64,000 nucleotides of DNA from CAVQAH01 sp963784195 (GTDB taxonomy: Bacteria > Acidobacteriota > Vicinamibacteria > Vicinamibacterales > 2-12-FULL-66-21). Position 1 is the first letter of the stretch, and each line of letters opens with the position of its first letter. Of the stretch, positions 19,716 to 29,540 are shown in pieces. The stretch spans positions 1 to 64,000 of the forward strand of contig CAWARA010000029.1 of the NCBI GenBank assembly GCA_963784195.1, in the 5' to 3' direction. The notes under the pieces were generated by a model, which saw only the letters and a program-made list of their open reading frames with translations, was not told the origin of the DNA and ran no database searches. The position numbers were made by a program, and so were the translations under genes.

Positions 19716-20798
19716 ATGTCTCCCCACCCTGTCAGGGGCCGACGCAGACCGAGTCCAGCCATTACGCGGAGAGATCTGATTCCTGATTTCGGTGTCGCGT
19801 CCGCGACCGTTGCCATCACTGCGCTCGCTCATCAGGCAGTGATGTCGATTCTGGGAGGTCAGCCGCCGCTGGTGCTGTTTGCCGCAATGGCGGCCGGACT
19901 CACGTCATGGCGCGGGCTCGGCCCCGGCATGCTGGCCAGCTCGCTCGGCGCGGTTATTGGAGGGGCGCTCTTCATCCAGCCGTTGGACAAGATCGAGGGC
20001 CGAAGCGCGAACGTGCCCCTCGAAACGCTCATGCTGTTCGGCGGTTCGATGTTCATCTGCTGGCTCATCTATCGGCTGAAAGCCGATCAGGAACAGGTCG
20101 AGGCTGTTTACGACCGGCGGAACGACGCGCTGGCGTTCGTGTCGCACGAGCTTCGCCAGCCTCTGTCGAACGTGAAGCTGGCCGCGGCCATGCTCGAACG
20201 CGACCATTCGGGCGCGACACGGGAGCGAGCCACACAGCTGATCTCGCGATCGGCTTCGCGTCTGGGAAAAGTGATCGACGATCTCGCAGATGTGACGAGG
20301 CTCCAATCGCAGAGCCTGCGCATCGATCGGAAGCCTCTCCGCCTTCAGGATTCCATTCTGGCGGCAGCGGAGGGTGCTGCCCCCGGCATCGAGCAACGCC
20401 AGCAATATTTCGAGATCGACGTCCCGCCGGATCCTCCGCAGTGGATCAGGGGCGACCCCGATCGCCTGCAACAGGTCTTCACGAACCTGCTGTCGAACGC
20501 CTCGCGGTATTCGCCCGACGGCGCCGAGATCTCCATTTCCTCCCATATGGAGGACGGCAGGGCCGTTGTCGTGGTGCGCGACACGGGCATTGGCATCCGC
20601 CGCGACATGCTCGATCGCATCTTCGATCCGTTCGTGCGCGAGAACGGCGCCGTTGCCGGCGGCCTTGGCATCGGCTTGACCCTGGTCCGCAATCTGGTCG
20701 CCGCGCATGACGGCAACATTTCCGCCCACAGTGACGGCCCGGGTCACGGAAGCGCGTTCACTCTCGAACTGCCACTGACGAGCGGCCCCTCGAACTGA
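19716..20798 (+). CDS. Membrane sensor histidine kinase with DUF4118-like N-terminus
   Basis: Residues ~20-120 hold three to four membrane segments resembling the KdpD-type DUF4118 module (AAMAAGLTSWRGLGPGMLAS ... LETLMLFGGSMFICWLIY). The kinase core has the H box FVSHELRQPLSNVKLA, N box TNLLSNASRYSPDG, and G boxes DTGIGI and GGLGIGLTLV. It should autophosphorylate on the H-box histidine and pass phosphate to a response regulator, but none is adjacent. The ATG after GGGGGTTGTCCT is chosen; the frame upstream runs into the GCCCATC array and is not real coding. Confidence 0.85.
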   Translation: MSPHPVRGRRRPSPAITRRDLIPDFGVASATVAITALAHQAVMSILGGQPPLVLFAAMAAGLTSWRGLGPGMLASSLGAVIGGALFIQPLDKIEGRSANVPLETLMLFGGSMFICWLIYRLKADQEQVEAVYDRRNDALAFVSHELRQPLSNVKLAAAMLERDHSGATRERATQLISRSASRLGKVIDDLADVTRLQSQSLRIDRKPLRLQDSILAAAEGAAPGIEQRQQYFEIDVPPDPPQWIRGDPDRLQQVFTNLLSNASRYSPDGAEISISSHMEDGRAVVVVRDTGIGIRRDMLDRIFDPFVRENGAVAGGLGIGLTLVRNLVAAHDGNISAHSDGPGHGSAFTLELPLTSGPSN

Positions 20799-20862
20799 CC
20801 GGTCAGCCCTCCAATCTGGGCGGCTGTCGTCGGTTCTTAGTGCCTGGTGCTCGGTCGCCAGC

Positions 20863-20940
20863 CGAGCCTCAACCCCGAACCCCCGAGTCCCGAGCCCCGA
20901 GCCCCGAGCTCCGAGCCCGAGCTACGAGCCACGAGTCCCG
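20863..20940. repeat. Heptamer array, CGAGCCC type
   Basis: About ten 7-base units (CGAGCCT, CGAGTCC, CGAGCCC, CGAGCCC, CGAGCTC, CGAGCCA and so on) fill the gap between the sensor-kinase stop and the HdeD-like gene. The same word occurs at both borders of the IS481-type element (23133-23146 and 24598-24625). No strong facing arm was found here. Confidence 0.8.
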
Positions 20941-21068
20941 GCTCAATCGGCACCACGGCCGCTCGTGGCGTTGGCCAGGCTTTCGTGGCAGATTACCGAG
21001 TGGGCACACCTGTGCGGCCATTCCGGCTGGCCCTGAGTTTGAATGATGAGCTACCAGGAGAAATCTTT

Positions 21069-21626
21069 ATGCAGACCTTCGGATCGACTGTCTCGCAGTT
21101 CTGGTGGATGCTCGTGTTGCGCGGCGCCGTGGCCATCCTGTTCGGCATCCTGGCTTTCATGTGGCCAGGCGTCACGCTCTCCGTGCTGATCCTCCTCTTC
21201 GGCGCCTATGCGCTGGTCGATGGCATCGCCGCGATCATCGTGGGCATCAAAGAGTACGGCGACCGTGAGCGCTGGTGGGCGACATTGCTGAGTGGTCTCG
21301 TCAGTGCCGCGGCGGGGCTCGTGACGTTCTTGATGCCTGGCCTGACCGCCATTGCGCTGTTGTGGCTGATCGCCTTCTGGGCGATCGTTCGTGGCGTCTT
21401 CGAAATCATGGCGGCGATTCGGCTGCGCCACGAGATCGAAGGTGAACTGCTCCTCGGGATCGGCGGCGCGCTGTCGATCGCGTTCGGGCTACTGATGCTG
21501 TTCTTCCCCGGCGCAGGAGCCCTCGCCGTCGTGTGGTGGATCGCCGCATTTTCGATTGTCTATGGAGTCGTGATGCTGGCGTTGGGCTTTCGGGTTCGCG
21601 GCCTCGGCCGTCTCGTGGGTGCCTAG
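21069..21626 (+). CDS. HdeD-family (DUF308) membrane protein
   Basis: The 185-residue product has six membrane helices in three similar pairs, as in HdeD/DUF308 proteins (LRGAVAILFGILAFMWPGVT, LLSGLVSAAAGLVTFLMPGL, LLGIGGALSIAFGLLMLFFP). The Escherichia coli member is linked to acid resistance at high cell density; the role here is unknown. The ATG is fixed by AGGAG eight bases upstream. Upstream frame sequence comes from the CGAGCCC array and is rejected. Confidence 0.85.
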   Translation: MQTFGSTVSQFWWMLVLRGAVAILFGILAFMWPGVTLSVLILLFGAYALVDGIAAIIVGIKEYGDRERWWATLLSGLVSAAAGLVTFLMPGLTAIALLWLIAFWAIVRGVFEIMAAIRLRHEIEGELLLGIGGALSIAFGLLMLFFPGAGALAVVWWIAAFSIVYGVVMLALGFRVRGLGRLVGA

Positions 21627-21628
21627 CC

Positions 21629-21751
21629 TTCGACGTCATCAGTCTGGTGGGCGCGGCGGCCGTGCTGGCCGTCACGACCCTGCTGGCCACGCTCATCCCT
21701 GCGCGCCGAGCCGTCCACCTCGAGCCGATGACGGTGCTGCGCGGCGAGTAA
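21629..21751 (+). pseudogene. C-terminal remnant of an ADOP-family permease
   Basis: Directly after the HdeD-like stop, about 40 codons read FDVISLVGAAAVLAVTTLLATLIPARRAVHLEPMTVLRGE and a stop. This is the standard end of an ADOP/FtsX permease (last helix, PARRA motif and ALRxE-like terminus). No start codon or upstream domain exists. The stop codon overlaps the first unit of the AATCGGA array. It is the tail of a deleted gene. Confidence 0.75.
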
Positions 21752-21870
21752 TCGGAAATCGGAAATCGGCAATCGGAGATCGGAAATACAGGAGTCATTT
21801 CCGCGATTGCCGATTGTCTTCGATTACCGATTGCCGATTTCCGATTTCCGATTACCGATTGCCGATTTTG
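21750..21870. repeat. Palindromic heptamer array, AATCGGA / GATTGCC type
   Basis: The left arm (21750-21784) has five units AATCGGA, AATCGGA, AATCGGC, AATCGGA, GATCGGA. The right arm (21805-21870) has about nine complementary units GATTGCC, GATTACC, GATTTCC and variants. The arms would pair into a long stem. The array sits between the stop of the ADOP remnant and the stop of the amidohydrolase, and both coding frames read into it: the hydrolase's last residues (KIGNR) and stop codon are array sequence. Confidence 0.85.
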
Positions 21871-23072
21871 AACACCCGCCCGCCCTTCATCACGAACGTG
21901 ACATCGCGCAGCTTCGTGATGTCGGCAACCGGATCGCCGGAGACGGCGACGATGTCTGCTTCGTAGCCGGCCTTGAGGGTGCCGATCTGATCGCCGAGAT
22001 TCATCGATTCCGCGGCGAGCGACGTCGCTGAGACGATCGCGTCCATGGGCTGCTGGCCGCCGTCCTTGACGCGAACCAGCGCCTCGCGCGCGTTCTGGCC
22101 GTGACCGCCGGCCACGGCGTCGGTCCCGAGCGGCATCCGCAGGCCCGCCTTCAGTGCCTTGTTGAAGATTGGACCGAGCGTGGGCGCCGCCTTTTCCATG
22201 AAGGCGAATCCCTCCTCGTTGAAATTGCCGGAGCCCATGTACTTGTCCTTGTTCTCGATGTAGTTCTGCAGGACGAGCCCGATGTTCGGATCGAAGTAGA
22301 CGTTCGCATCCTTCATCGCCTTGATGGCCGCGTCATCGGCAAACGCGCCGTGTTCGATCTGCGTGCAGCCGGCCTTGACCGTAGCAATGATCGACTCCGG
22401 ACTATGCGCGTGGACGAGCGTTCGCAGCCCCTGCACTTTGGCCTCGCCGCACATGGCGTCGAGCTGTTCCTGCGTGACCGTCATCTTGCCGCCATCGCGA
22501 AGGCTCCCCGATGCAAAGATCTTGATCAGATCCGCACCCTGCGCTTTGCTGGCGCGAATCCGTTCGCGCAGTTGGTCAGGTGTCTGATTGCCCGGTTGAA
22601 GCTGGCCGAGTGACGACAGCAGGCGCGGACCGGCGACAACACCCGCTGCGATGGCCTCGCGCAGCGGTTTGTCCTGCGCCCATCCGACGGACTGCACCGT
22701 CGTGAAGCCGGCCATGAGCGTCTTCCGGGCGTTTTCGAGCACCGCATCCATGGCATAGCCCGCTGGAACGTCGCGTTCGCCGTACTTTCCATTTGGCCCG
22801 AAGTACCAGTTCAAATGCACGTGGACGTCGATCATGCCGGGGAGGACGGTGACGTCGCCGAGGTCGTGGGTTACCGGGCCCGTTCGCTGGTCGACGGCAG
22901 AGATCTTCGATCCCTGCACTTCGACGACGCCTTTGGCCAGAACGCCGCCACGGCCATCGAGGACCCGTGCCGCCCGAATCGTGATCGGTTCCGCGGCGCC
23001 GCCGCGGCCACCCTGCGCCTCGATGGCGCCCGCCGCACAGACCGACATCAAAAACACCAGCAGTCGTTTCAT
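21852..23072 (-). CDS. Secreted metal-dependent amidohydrolase
   Basis: The ~406-residue product has a signal peptide (LLVFLMSVCAAGAIEA) and the amidohydrolase-superfamily barrel of imidazolonepropionase/prolidase-like enzymes. The metal-site motifs are present: GMIDVHVHLNWY, LVHAHSPESI, QIEHGAFADD and PLGTDAVAGG; GYEADIVAVSGDP marks the small beta domain. These enzymes hydrolyse cyclic amides or peptides; the substrate is unknown. The ATG follows TTGGAGATCATA (ribosome site GGAG). The C-terminal codons lie in the AATCGGA-type array. Confidence 0.85.
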   Translation of the reverse strand: MKRLLVFLMSVCAAGAIEAQGGRGGAAEPITIRAARVLDGRGGVLAKGVVEVQGSKISAVDQRTGPVTHDLGDVTVLPGMIDVHVHLNWYFGPNGKYGERDVPAGYAMDAVLENARKTLMAGFTTVQSVGWAQDKPLREAIAAGVVAGPRLLSSLGQLQPGNQTPDQLRERIRASKAQGADLIKIFASGSLRDGGKMTVTQEQLDAMCGEAKVQGLRTLVHAHSPESIIATVKAGCTQIEHGAFADDAAIKAMKDANVYFDPNIGLVLQNYIENKDKYMGSGNFNEEGFAFMEKAAPTLGPIFNKALKAGLRMPLGTDAVAGGHGQNAREALVRVKDGGQQPMDAIVSATSLAAESMNLGDQIGTLKAGYEADIVAVSGDPVADITKLRDVTFVMKGGRVFKIGNR

Positions 23073-23132
23073 TATGATCTCCAAGAGCCGCTCGTGGCTT
23101 CCCACCTTCGCCAGGGCTACGGCGGGCCAAGC

Positions 23133-23146
23133 CGAGCCCCGAGCCC
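23133..23146. repeat. CGAGCCC heptamers left of the IS481-type element
   Basis: Two CGAGCCC units lie just outside the left inverted repeat of the insertion element. Four more lie just outside the right repeat (24598-24625). The element may have inserted into one CGAGCCC array, or beside it. Confidence 0.6.
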
Positions 23147-23153
23147 TGCGCAA

Positions 23154-24585
23154 CCGGAAACATCGGTAACAAATCAGACCGGATACATGGGTAACACTTT
23201 GTTGAGGTTCCGGTCTTCTCTTTGTCTTCTCACCATCGAGGAGGACCGCTGGTGGGAATGTGGGAATCTCGCGTTCTCTGCGAGATTTCCAAGCACCTGT
23301 GGGCATCGTTCTGTGATGTCCATGGGTGCGGCATTTCCACAGCGCGTGTCAGCCGAGGCGTCGGCCGTGCCACGCTGGCGTAAACGGCGCGTGTCGCGAT
23401 CAATCCGCCGAGTTCCACCTGCATGAAGCGGACGGTCCAATCGCCGCGTTCGGTTTCGGCGAGTCCCACCACCTCCCGTTGCATCGCTTCACTCACAAAC
23501 ACCAGCTCCCCCTTCCACTTGATCTGCCCGTTCGGGTTCACGCGGCGCACCTGATGCGTTGCGTCATACCAGGGATCCTTGACTGGGTCGGCAAGGACCG
23601 GGCGGACGCGACATAGACGTGCCCCGGCGGTCGCTGCCCCAGGGCCTCGTGCGGCCGGTCTCGATTAAACTCGCGCCGGACGCGATCAAACCGCCGTTGC
23701 TGCGCCGTGCGTGTAGTCGCGGGCGTCCGCGTCGCCTCCTGCTGCAAGGTCAAGTGAAACCGCTCGTGGCGCCCGTTCTGCTCCGGGTGCCCCGGATCGA
23801 TCCGATCCAGGTGAATCCCCAGTTTCAGCCACCAGACGGCCAGCTGCGAGAGCCGTCCCGAGCCCGTCGACGCGAACGGCGACCCATTGTCGGTGCGCAG
23901 CGCGACGGGCAACCCATAGTCGCGAAACGTCCGCTCGAACCACGGCCGGACGCCTTGCGCCGTCGGCGCCACAATCCGACAACACAGCACAAATCGACTG
24001 CAGGCGTCCGTCACCGTCAACGGATCGCAGCGCGTTCCATCCGCGTCCGAAACCACCCTCAAAATCCGCGCACCACACATCGTTCGGCGCGCGCGCGGCC
24101 GCGAGCGGCTGCGTCAAGGGCACGACATAGCGTGCGCGCCGGCGCGGCTGGCTCAGTCCCTCGCGCCGCACAGATCGCCCATGGTGCTCGCCGCGGGCCA
24201 CGCCGTGGCCGCTCCCGCGCCGTCAACACGGCCCGGAGTTTCTTGGGCCCCCAACGCGGATGGGCGCGCCGCAGCGTTCGCACCGCGACGCGGAGTGCCT
24301 CGGCCATCGCTCGACCGTGCGCGTGCGGCGCCCGCGATCGCTCGGCTAGCCCATGCGCCGGGTCCCCCTCATAGCGGTCGACCCACTTGTAGGCCGTCTT
24401 CCGACTAATCTGGTACCGCGCCGCGAGCTCCGTCATCGTCCATTCATCTCGCAGCCAGTCAGCGATGAATGCCACGCGCTGATCCATGGGGCAGGTCTCC
24501 GTCCAGGGCATCCGGCCAGTCTGGCTGATCGCTCTGTGCATCTGTTACCCATGTATCCGGTCAGCTCTGTTACCAATCTATCCGG
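23154..24585. mobile_element. IS481-type insertion element with doubled terminal motifs
   Basis: The element is bounded by 43-base imperfect inverted repeats at 23154-23196 and 24543-24585. Each end contains two direct copies of an 18-base motif, CCGGATACATGGGTAACA and a diverged form, 25 bases apart from start to start, so four copies exist in total. Between them is a broken DDE transposase. No clear target duplication was found. Confidence 0.75.
23174..24541 (-). pseudogene. IS481-family transposase, multiple frameshifts
   Basis: The first ~110 codons give the helix-turn-helix half (WTMTELAARYQISRKTAYKWVDRYEGD ... HPRWGPKKLRAVL). Other frames then supply the catalytic core: NDVWCADFEGGF (first D), ALRTDNGSPFAS (second D) and GHPEQNGRHERFHLTLQQEA (E). 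The C-terminal end (NPNGQIKWKGELVFVSEAMQREVVGL) is in a further frame. At least three to four frame changes make it inactive. The DDE set and HTH layout place it in IS481/rve. Confidence 0.8.
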
Positions 24586-24597
24586 TTCGGACCGCCC

Positions 24598-24625
24598 CGA
24601 GCCCCGAGCCCCGAGCCCCGAGCCC
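24598..24625. repeat. CGAGCCC heptamers right of the IS481-type element
   Basis: Four perfect CGAGCCC units in tandem, 12 bases outside the right inverted repeat of the insertion element, in the gap before the PadR gene. See the two matching units left of the element. Confidence 0.75.
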
Positions 24626-24717
24626 CGACAGTGTTCTTCTCTTAACCCAATCCGCCTCTTCCCGCAACTGCCCGTTTCGTGGTAAGTATCTTCAGGTTTA
24701 TATCTAGAGAGTCACAC

Positions 24718-25065
24718 ATGGCCAAATCTCCATCACCCGCGCCGTCGTTGCCGCCGCACTGGTTCCAGATCCTGCTGTCGCTCGCCGATCGCGATCTGCA
24801 CGGCCTGGCCATCATGAACGACGTGCTCGAGCGAACCGGCGGCCGCATGCGGTTGTGGCCGGCGATGCTCTATCGCAACCTGGCGCGGCTCGTCAGCGAA
24901 GAGCTGGTGAGCGAGATCGACGCGCCGCCGGATGTCGACCCTCGCGGCGGGCGTCCCAGGTTCTATCGAATCACCGCGCTCGGGCGGCGGGCCTGCGCCG
25001 AGGAGGCCCAGAGGCTGGCAGGGTTTGTCGACGTCGCACGGCGCAAGAAAGTGATCAAGGCCTGA
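24718..25065 (+). CDS. PadR-family transcriptional regulator
   Basis: The 115-residue product is a PadR winged-helix protein (FQILLSLADRDLHGLAIMNDV, LWPAMLYRNLARLVSEELVSE, GGRPRFYRITALGRRACAEEA). PadR proteins usually repress the gene behind them. Here that is an ADOP permease only three bases downstream, the usual PadR-ADOP pairing. The ADOP gene is ruined, so the regulator has lost its natural target. A TATATC -10-like element lies about 20 bases before the ATG. Confidence 0.88.
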   Translation: MAKSPSPAPSLPPHWFQILLSLADRDLHGLAIMNDVLERTGGRMRLWPAMLYRNLARLVSEELVSEIDAPPDVDPRGGRPRFYRITALGRRACAEEAQRLAGFVDVARRKKVIKA

Positions 25066-25068
25066 ATC

Positions 25069-27812
25069 GTGTCACGACGCGTGTTCCGGATGTACCGCGC
25101 GCTGTTGTATCTGCTGCCCGCAACGGCGCGCCGGCGCGATCGCGAGGAGCTGCTCGCAGCCTTTCTCGCGTGCCGTGAGCGTGAGCGCGCGCGGCTGGGC
25201 GCGTCAGGCAGCGCATACGCCTGGCTTCGTGCAGCCGGCGACATCTTCGCTGCCGCAATCGCCATACGTGGAGACGCCAGGCGCGCCAGACGAATCGCCG
25301 CCTTGCGTGAGCAGTCAGGCTCGAGGGGAGACGCTATGCTGAGCCTAATCTGGCAGGACGTTCGCTATGCGGGCCGGCGGATGCGAGCGACCCCGATAGT
25401 GACCGCAACCGTGATCCTGACGCTCGCGTTGGCGACCGGCGCGACAACGGCGATCTTCAGTGTCCTCGACGCCGTGCTGCTGCGGGCGTTGCCCTATCCG
25501 GACGCCGGCCGTCTCGTGATGGTGTACCAGGGTTTTCCCAAGGTGTTTGCGACCCCGTTCGGATTCTCTGCGCCCGACTACGGTGCATTCGAACAGCGTG
25601 CGGCATCGTTCGACTCGGTTGCCGCCTTTCGCAACCGCGAATACGAGCTGTCGGGCGTGGATCAGCCCGAGCGAATCGTTGCCGCGCGCGTCGCTGCAAC
25701 GCTCTTCACGACGCTCCGCGTGGCGCCCGCGCTTGGCCGAGCGTTCACACGTGACGAAGACGAAGGCCGGCAGCCGGTCGCAGTGCTCAGCGACACGTTG
25801 TGGCACCGCAAGTTCGGCGCCGATCCAGGCGTCATCGGGAAGGCCATCATCCTCGACGTGTGCCTTACACGGTCGTTGGTGTGATGCCCGCCGAGTTCAC
25901 GTTTCCCAGCCGTGGCACCGTCATGAACAACGTGCCCGCGCAGGTGTTCCTGCCAATCGCGTTCACCGATCACGAACGTCAGCGTTCGGCAGCATGTACA
26001 ACAACAGCGTCGTCGCCGACTGAAGCCGGGCGTGACCGCACAGCAGGCTGACGCGCACGCGCGCGAGGTGGTCCGAGCCGCCGCGATCGACGCTTACCTG
26101 CGAGCTTGCGCGGACTGGCCGAAGAGTTGAGCGCGTCCGTCACGTCCTTACGCGACGAAACAGTCGGGCGCGTACGGACGCTGCTTTATGTTGCATTCGC
26201 CGCAGTCGTCGTCGTCCTGCTGATTGCCTGCGCCGATCTGGCCAACCTGATGCTCACCGCGCGATCTTACGTCAGCGGGAAATGGCCGGACGGTCAGCGC
26301 TTGGCGCCGCCGCGGACCACTGATTCGTTTGTCTCTCGTTGAATCGGCTGTGCTCGCATCCTGGGGTCGCTGCTGGGGCTCGTCGTGATGCGCTGGGTCG
26401 TGGTCGCTCGTGCGGCTTGCACCCGAGACACTGCCGCGACTGAACGAGGTCAGCCTCGATCCGCGCGTGCTCGCGTTCACCGCTGTGCTCTGTATCGCAA
26501 CGGCAGTGCTCTGTGGTTTGGTGCCGGCGCTCGAGGCGTCACGCTTCGATTCGTCGGACACGCTCAAAGAGTCAGGCCGTTCAGGTGCAGCGGGTCGGCG
26601 TCAGCGGCGGATCTTCAGCGCGCTGGTGACCGCGCAGTTCGCGCTTGCGGTCGTTCTGCTGGTTGCCGGCGGCCTTCTCGCGCGAAGCTTTGCGCGGTTG
26701 ATGAGCGTCGATCCCGGATTTCGCGCGGAGGGTGTCCTGACGCTGGCGACGAGCCTGCCGGCCACGGCGTACCCGCGGGGGCCGAACGTCCGTGCCTTCT
26801 ACACGCAGCTCGTGAGCAACCTCGAACAACTCCCGGGAGTATCGGCCGTTGGCGCATCCACCGATCTGCCACTTGGCATTCGCGAACGCGTGGCTTTACG
26901 TTCGAGACCGAGCCCGAGTCTTCGAGGTCCGTCGGCCGGAGCGTCGCGCACGACTGGGTGCTCGGATCGTATTTCGAGTCGCTTGGTATTCCGCTCGAGC
27001 GCGGGCGATACCTCGGCGCCCAGGACACGGCGACATCCGAACCGGTCATCGTCATCAATGAAACCATGGCCCGTACCTTCTGGCGCGATGGCGATCCCGT
27101 CGGGCAGCGGCTGGCCTGGGGCAATCCGTCCGAGCATGGACGCTGGATGCGGATCGTGGGAATCGTGGCGGATGTGAAGCAGGGACCCTGAACTCGGAGA
27201 CCCTGCCCCAGACGTTCCAGCCGTGGCTTCAGGTCGACGATGGGATGCTCGCCGAAAACATCGTGGGAGCGCTCCGGAGCATGAAGGTTTCGGTGCGAAC
27301 GGCGGCCGACCGGCATCGCTCGCCTCGCCCGTCCAGGCCCGGATACGCGAAATGGATCTGTCTTTGCCCGTGACGTCCGTTCGAACGCTCGATCAAGTCG
27401 TGACCCAGTCCGCGGGCCCGCAACGCTTCAACGCCGTGCTGATTGCAGCGTTTGCCTCCTGGCGCTGCTGCTGGCGGCCCTTGGAATCGCCGGGGTCCTC
27501 GCGACGTCGATTTCGCGTCGCACGCAGGAGTTGGGCGTCCGGATGGCGCTCGGCGCGCAGCGTCCCGATCTGCTGCGCATGGTACTGCGCGAGGGCATGA
27601 CGCTCGTCGCGCTCGGGCTCGCGATTGGCCTGCCGACCGCGTTCCTCCTGACACGCCTGATGTCGACGCTCCTCTTCGACGTGAGCCCGACCGATCCGAT
27701 GACGTTTACTGCAGTCACCGTTGTTTTGGTGCTGGTCGCGCTGGCGGCCTGCTACGTCCCTGCACGGCGCGCTACCTTGATCAGTCCGCTGGCGGCTTTG
27801 AGGCATGAATAG
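25069..27812 (+). pseudogene. ADOP-family permease, heavily frameshifted
   Basis: The first 264 codons are intact: the helical ADOP prefix (RMYRALLYLLPATARRRDREE ...) and the first FtsX core (WQDVRYAGRRMRATPIVTATVILTLA). After 25857 the frame changes repeatedly. Homology resumes as YTVVGVMPAEFTFPSRG, FGSMYNNSVVAD, VRTLLYVAFAAVVVVLLIACADLANL, RVLAFTAVLCIATAVLCGLVPALEA, GSYFESLGIPLERGRYLGAQD and finally VRMALGAQRPDLLRMVLREG to ISPLAALRHE. At least six shifts and some small deletions make this a real pseudogene rather than a single sequencing error. It is translationally close to the PadR gene. Confidence 0.88.
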
Positions 27813-27832
27813 CAGGGGTGCCGGGGTGCCTC

Positions 27833-29527
27833 TCACTTAATGAGCTTGGCTCCCGTGATGGCGTCGCCGAGTTCCAGTCGATCGACGACGTCCATGCCGC
27901 GGACGACGCGGCCGAGGGGGGTGAAATTGCCTTCGTTGTGCGGCTGCGGCGTGGAGCCGAGCGTGTAGCCTGGGCGGCCGGTATCGAGGCCTGCTGAGGC
28001 CCAGCTGAGGTTGCCGCGTGTGAGTCCGAGGCGGCTCACTTCGTCACGCAACGTCACCGCGTTCGGGATCGTGCGTTGCTGTGCGACGAAGTTTGGCACG
28101 ACGCGGCCGAACTCGGTGCCGACGATCGCACCCGACTCGACAACGCTGATGAAGTACTCGAGACCGAGTGGCGCGTCGCCCGGGTACAGTTCCAGTTCGA
28201 TTTCGCCTCGCGGCGTCGTGAGCACCGCGCGCGGTTTCTTGGCGCCGTTGTAATCCGTCACGATCCATCGATCGACGATGCGGCGGTAGTCCGACGGCGG
28301 GCGCTTCGGCGGATCGGGCCTCGCGCCACGGTTGCCGCCGGGCTGTGGTACGAGGCTCTTGGTCGCAGGATCAGCGGCGAGCGCGTCGAGGCGCGCACGC
28401 CCGGCGGGTCCGAGTTTCTGAAGTGCCTGCGCGGCCGATGTGCGAGCGACGAGGCTGGTGTGTCCGAGCAGGGAGTTCGCGACGTCGAGCGCCGCGTCCG
28501 GTGCGAGCGCTACCAGCGGGGTCAGCGCCGTGATGCGGAGAGAAACCGGTCGCGCCGGACCGGCGGCGGCCACCAGCCGCGGAACGACGACCGCCGCACG
28601 GGTCTGAAAGCGGGCGAGGGATTCGGCAGCGGAAACAGACATCCACGAATCGTCCGACTCGAGCGCCTCCAGCACCACCCGCAGCGACTCGTCGTCGTCA
28701 TAGTTGCCGAGCACGCGCAACGCTTCTGTCCGCACGCGGCGATCGGTGTCCCGTACCGCCTCGCGCAGCCGGGCGGATGCCTGCGCGATATCGAGGCCAG
28801 ATTCTTTCACGCGGTCGGGAACCAGCCCGCGCACGGCCCAGAAGCGCACGTCGGGCGATGGGTCTGCGCTGAGCTTGAGCAGATGCGGAACCGCGTCAGG
28901 GTGGGCTGGACGAAACAGGCCCCACGCCGCTCGCCAGCGGATCTCGGCGTCACGCGCGCCGATCCACCGTACCAGCGGCGTGATGTCGTCGCGGGTCGTA
29001 AACCGGCCGAGCGACAGCAGCGCCTCGCCGACGACGGGCGACGCGCTTGCCGCTACCGGCGCATCGGTCAGGTATCTTGCGAGCGCCGTTCGGGCTTCTG
29101 GCGATCTGATCTTGCCGAGCGATCGCGCAGCTTCGCGCGCGGCAGAGACCTGCTTCGATGTAAGCAGGCCCGACAGCCAGGGGACCGACTCTGCGTCCTT
29201 CAGCTGACCGTAGGCAAACGCCACGGTCGCCACGATTTCAGGATCGGGGTCAGACTGGAGCGGCCGCAGCAGGGCCGCGCCGGCCGGGTTGACGATCCGG
29301 CCGACGGCGATCACGGCACGGCGCCGAACTTCGGGATGCGTGGACTTCACGAGACGTCCGAGGGTCGCCTCGTCGAACTGCCGCGTGTCTTCGAGCCTCA
29401 CGAGATCGGTGATGGCATCGATGTCGGCAGGGGAGAGCGGCTTGCGCGAGCCCCGCTGCGAAAGCAACGGTGCGGTCGCAACAGCAAGCAGGACGGCAAC
29501 GATCGTGACGAGTCTGGGGCGCAGCAT
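27833..29527 (-). CDS. Secreted HEAT-repeat / cyclophilin-type peptidylprolyl isomerase fusion
   Basis: The 564-residue product has a signal peptide, then about seven HEAT/PBS-lyase-like helical repeats (residues ~50-400; PEVRRRAVIAVGRIVNPAGAA, RVRTEALRVLGNYDDDESL). A cyclophilin domain follows at residues ~430-564 (AVLTTPRGEIELELYPGDAP, FGRVVPNFVAQQR, HNEGNFTPLGRVVRGMDVVD). The family arginine is present in FGRVVP. The repeats probably bind client proteins outside the inner membrane and the cyclophilin domain turns prolyl bonds. Confidence 0.85.
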   Translation of the reverse strand: MLRPRLVTIVAVLLAVATAPLLSQRGSRKPLSPADIDAITDLVRLEDTRQFDEATLGRLVKSTHPEVRRRAVIAVGRIVNPAGAALLRPLQSDPDPEIVATVAFAYGQLKDAESVPWLSGLLTSKQVSAAREAARSLGKIRSPEARTALARYLTDAPVAASASPVVGEALLSLGRFTTRDDITPLVRWIGARDAEIRWRAAWGLFRPAHPDAVPHLLKLSADPSPDVRFWAVRGLVPDRVKESGLDIAQASARLREAVRDTDRRVRTEALRVLGNYDDDESLRVVLEALESDDSWMSVSAAESLARFQTRAAVVVPRLVAAAGPARPVSLRITALTPLVALAPDAALDVANSLLGHTSLVARTSAAQALQKLGPAGRARLDALAADPATKSLVPQPGGNRGARPDPPKRPPSDYRRIVDRWIVTDYNGAKKPRAVLTTPRGEIELELYPGDAPLGLEYFISVVESGAIVGTEFGRVVPNFVAQQRTIPNAVTLRDEVSRLGLTRGNLSWASAGLDTGRPGYTLGSTPQPHNEGNFTPLGRVVRGMDVVDRLELGDAITGAKLIK

Positions 29528-29540
29528 CAGTGCTGCGATT

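Noticed and set aside
20863..20940. A facing arm making the CGAGCCC array at 20863 a hairpin
   Set aside because: Only short GCTCGG-like matches were found just upstream; they are not convincing.
25069..27812. Programmed frameshifting in the ADOP gene
   Set aside because: There are at least six shifts with local loss of sequence and no shared slippery site, so this is decay.
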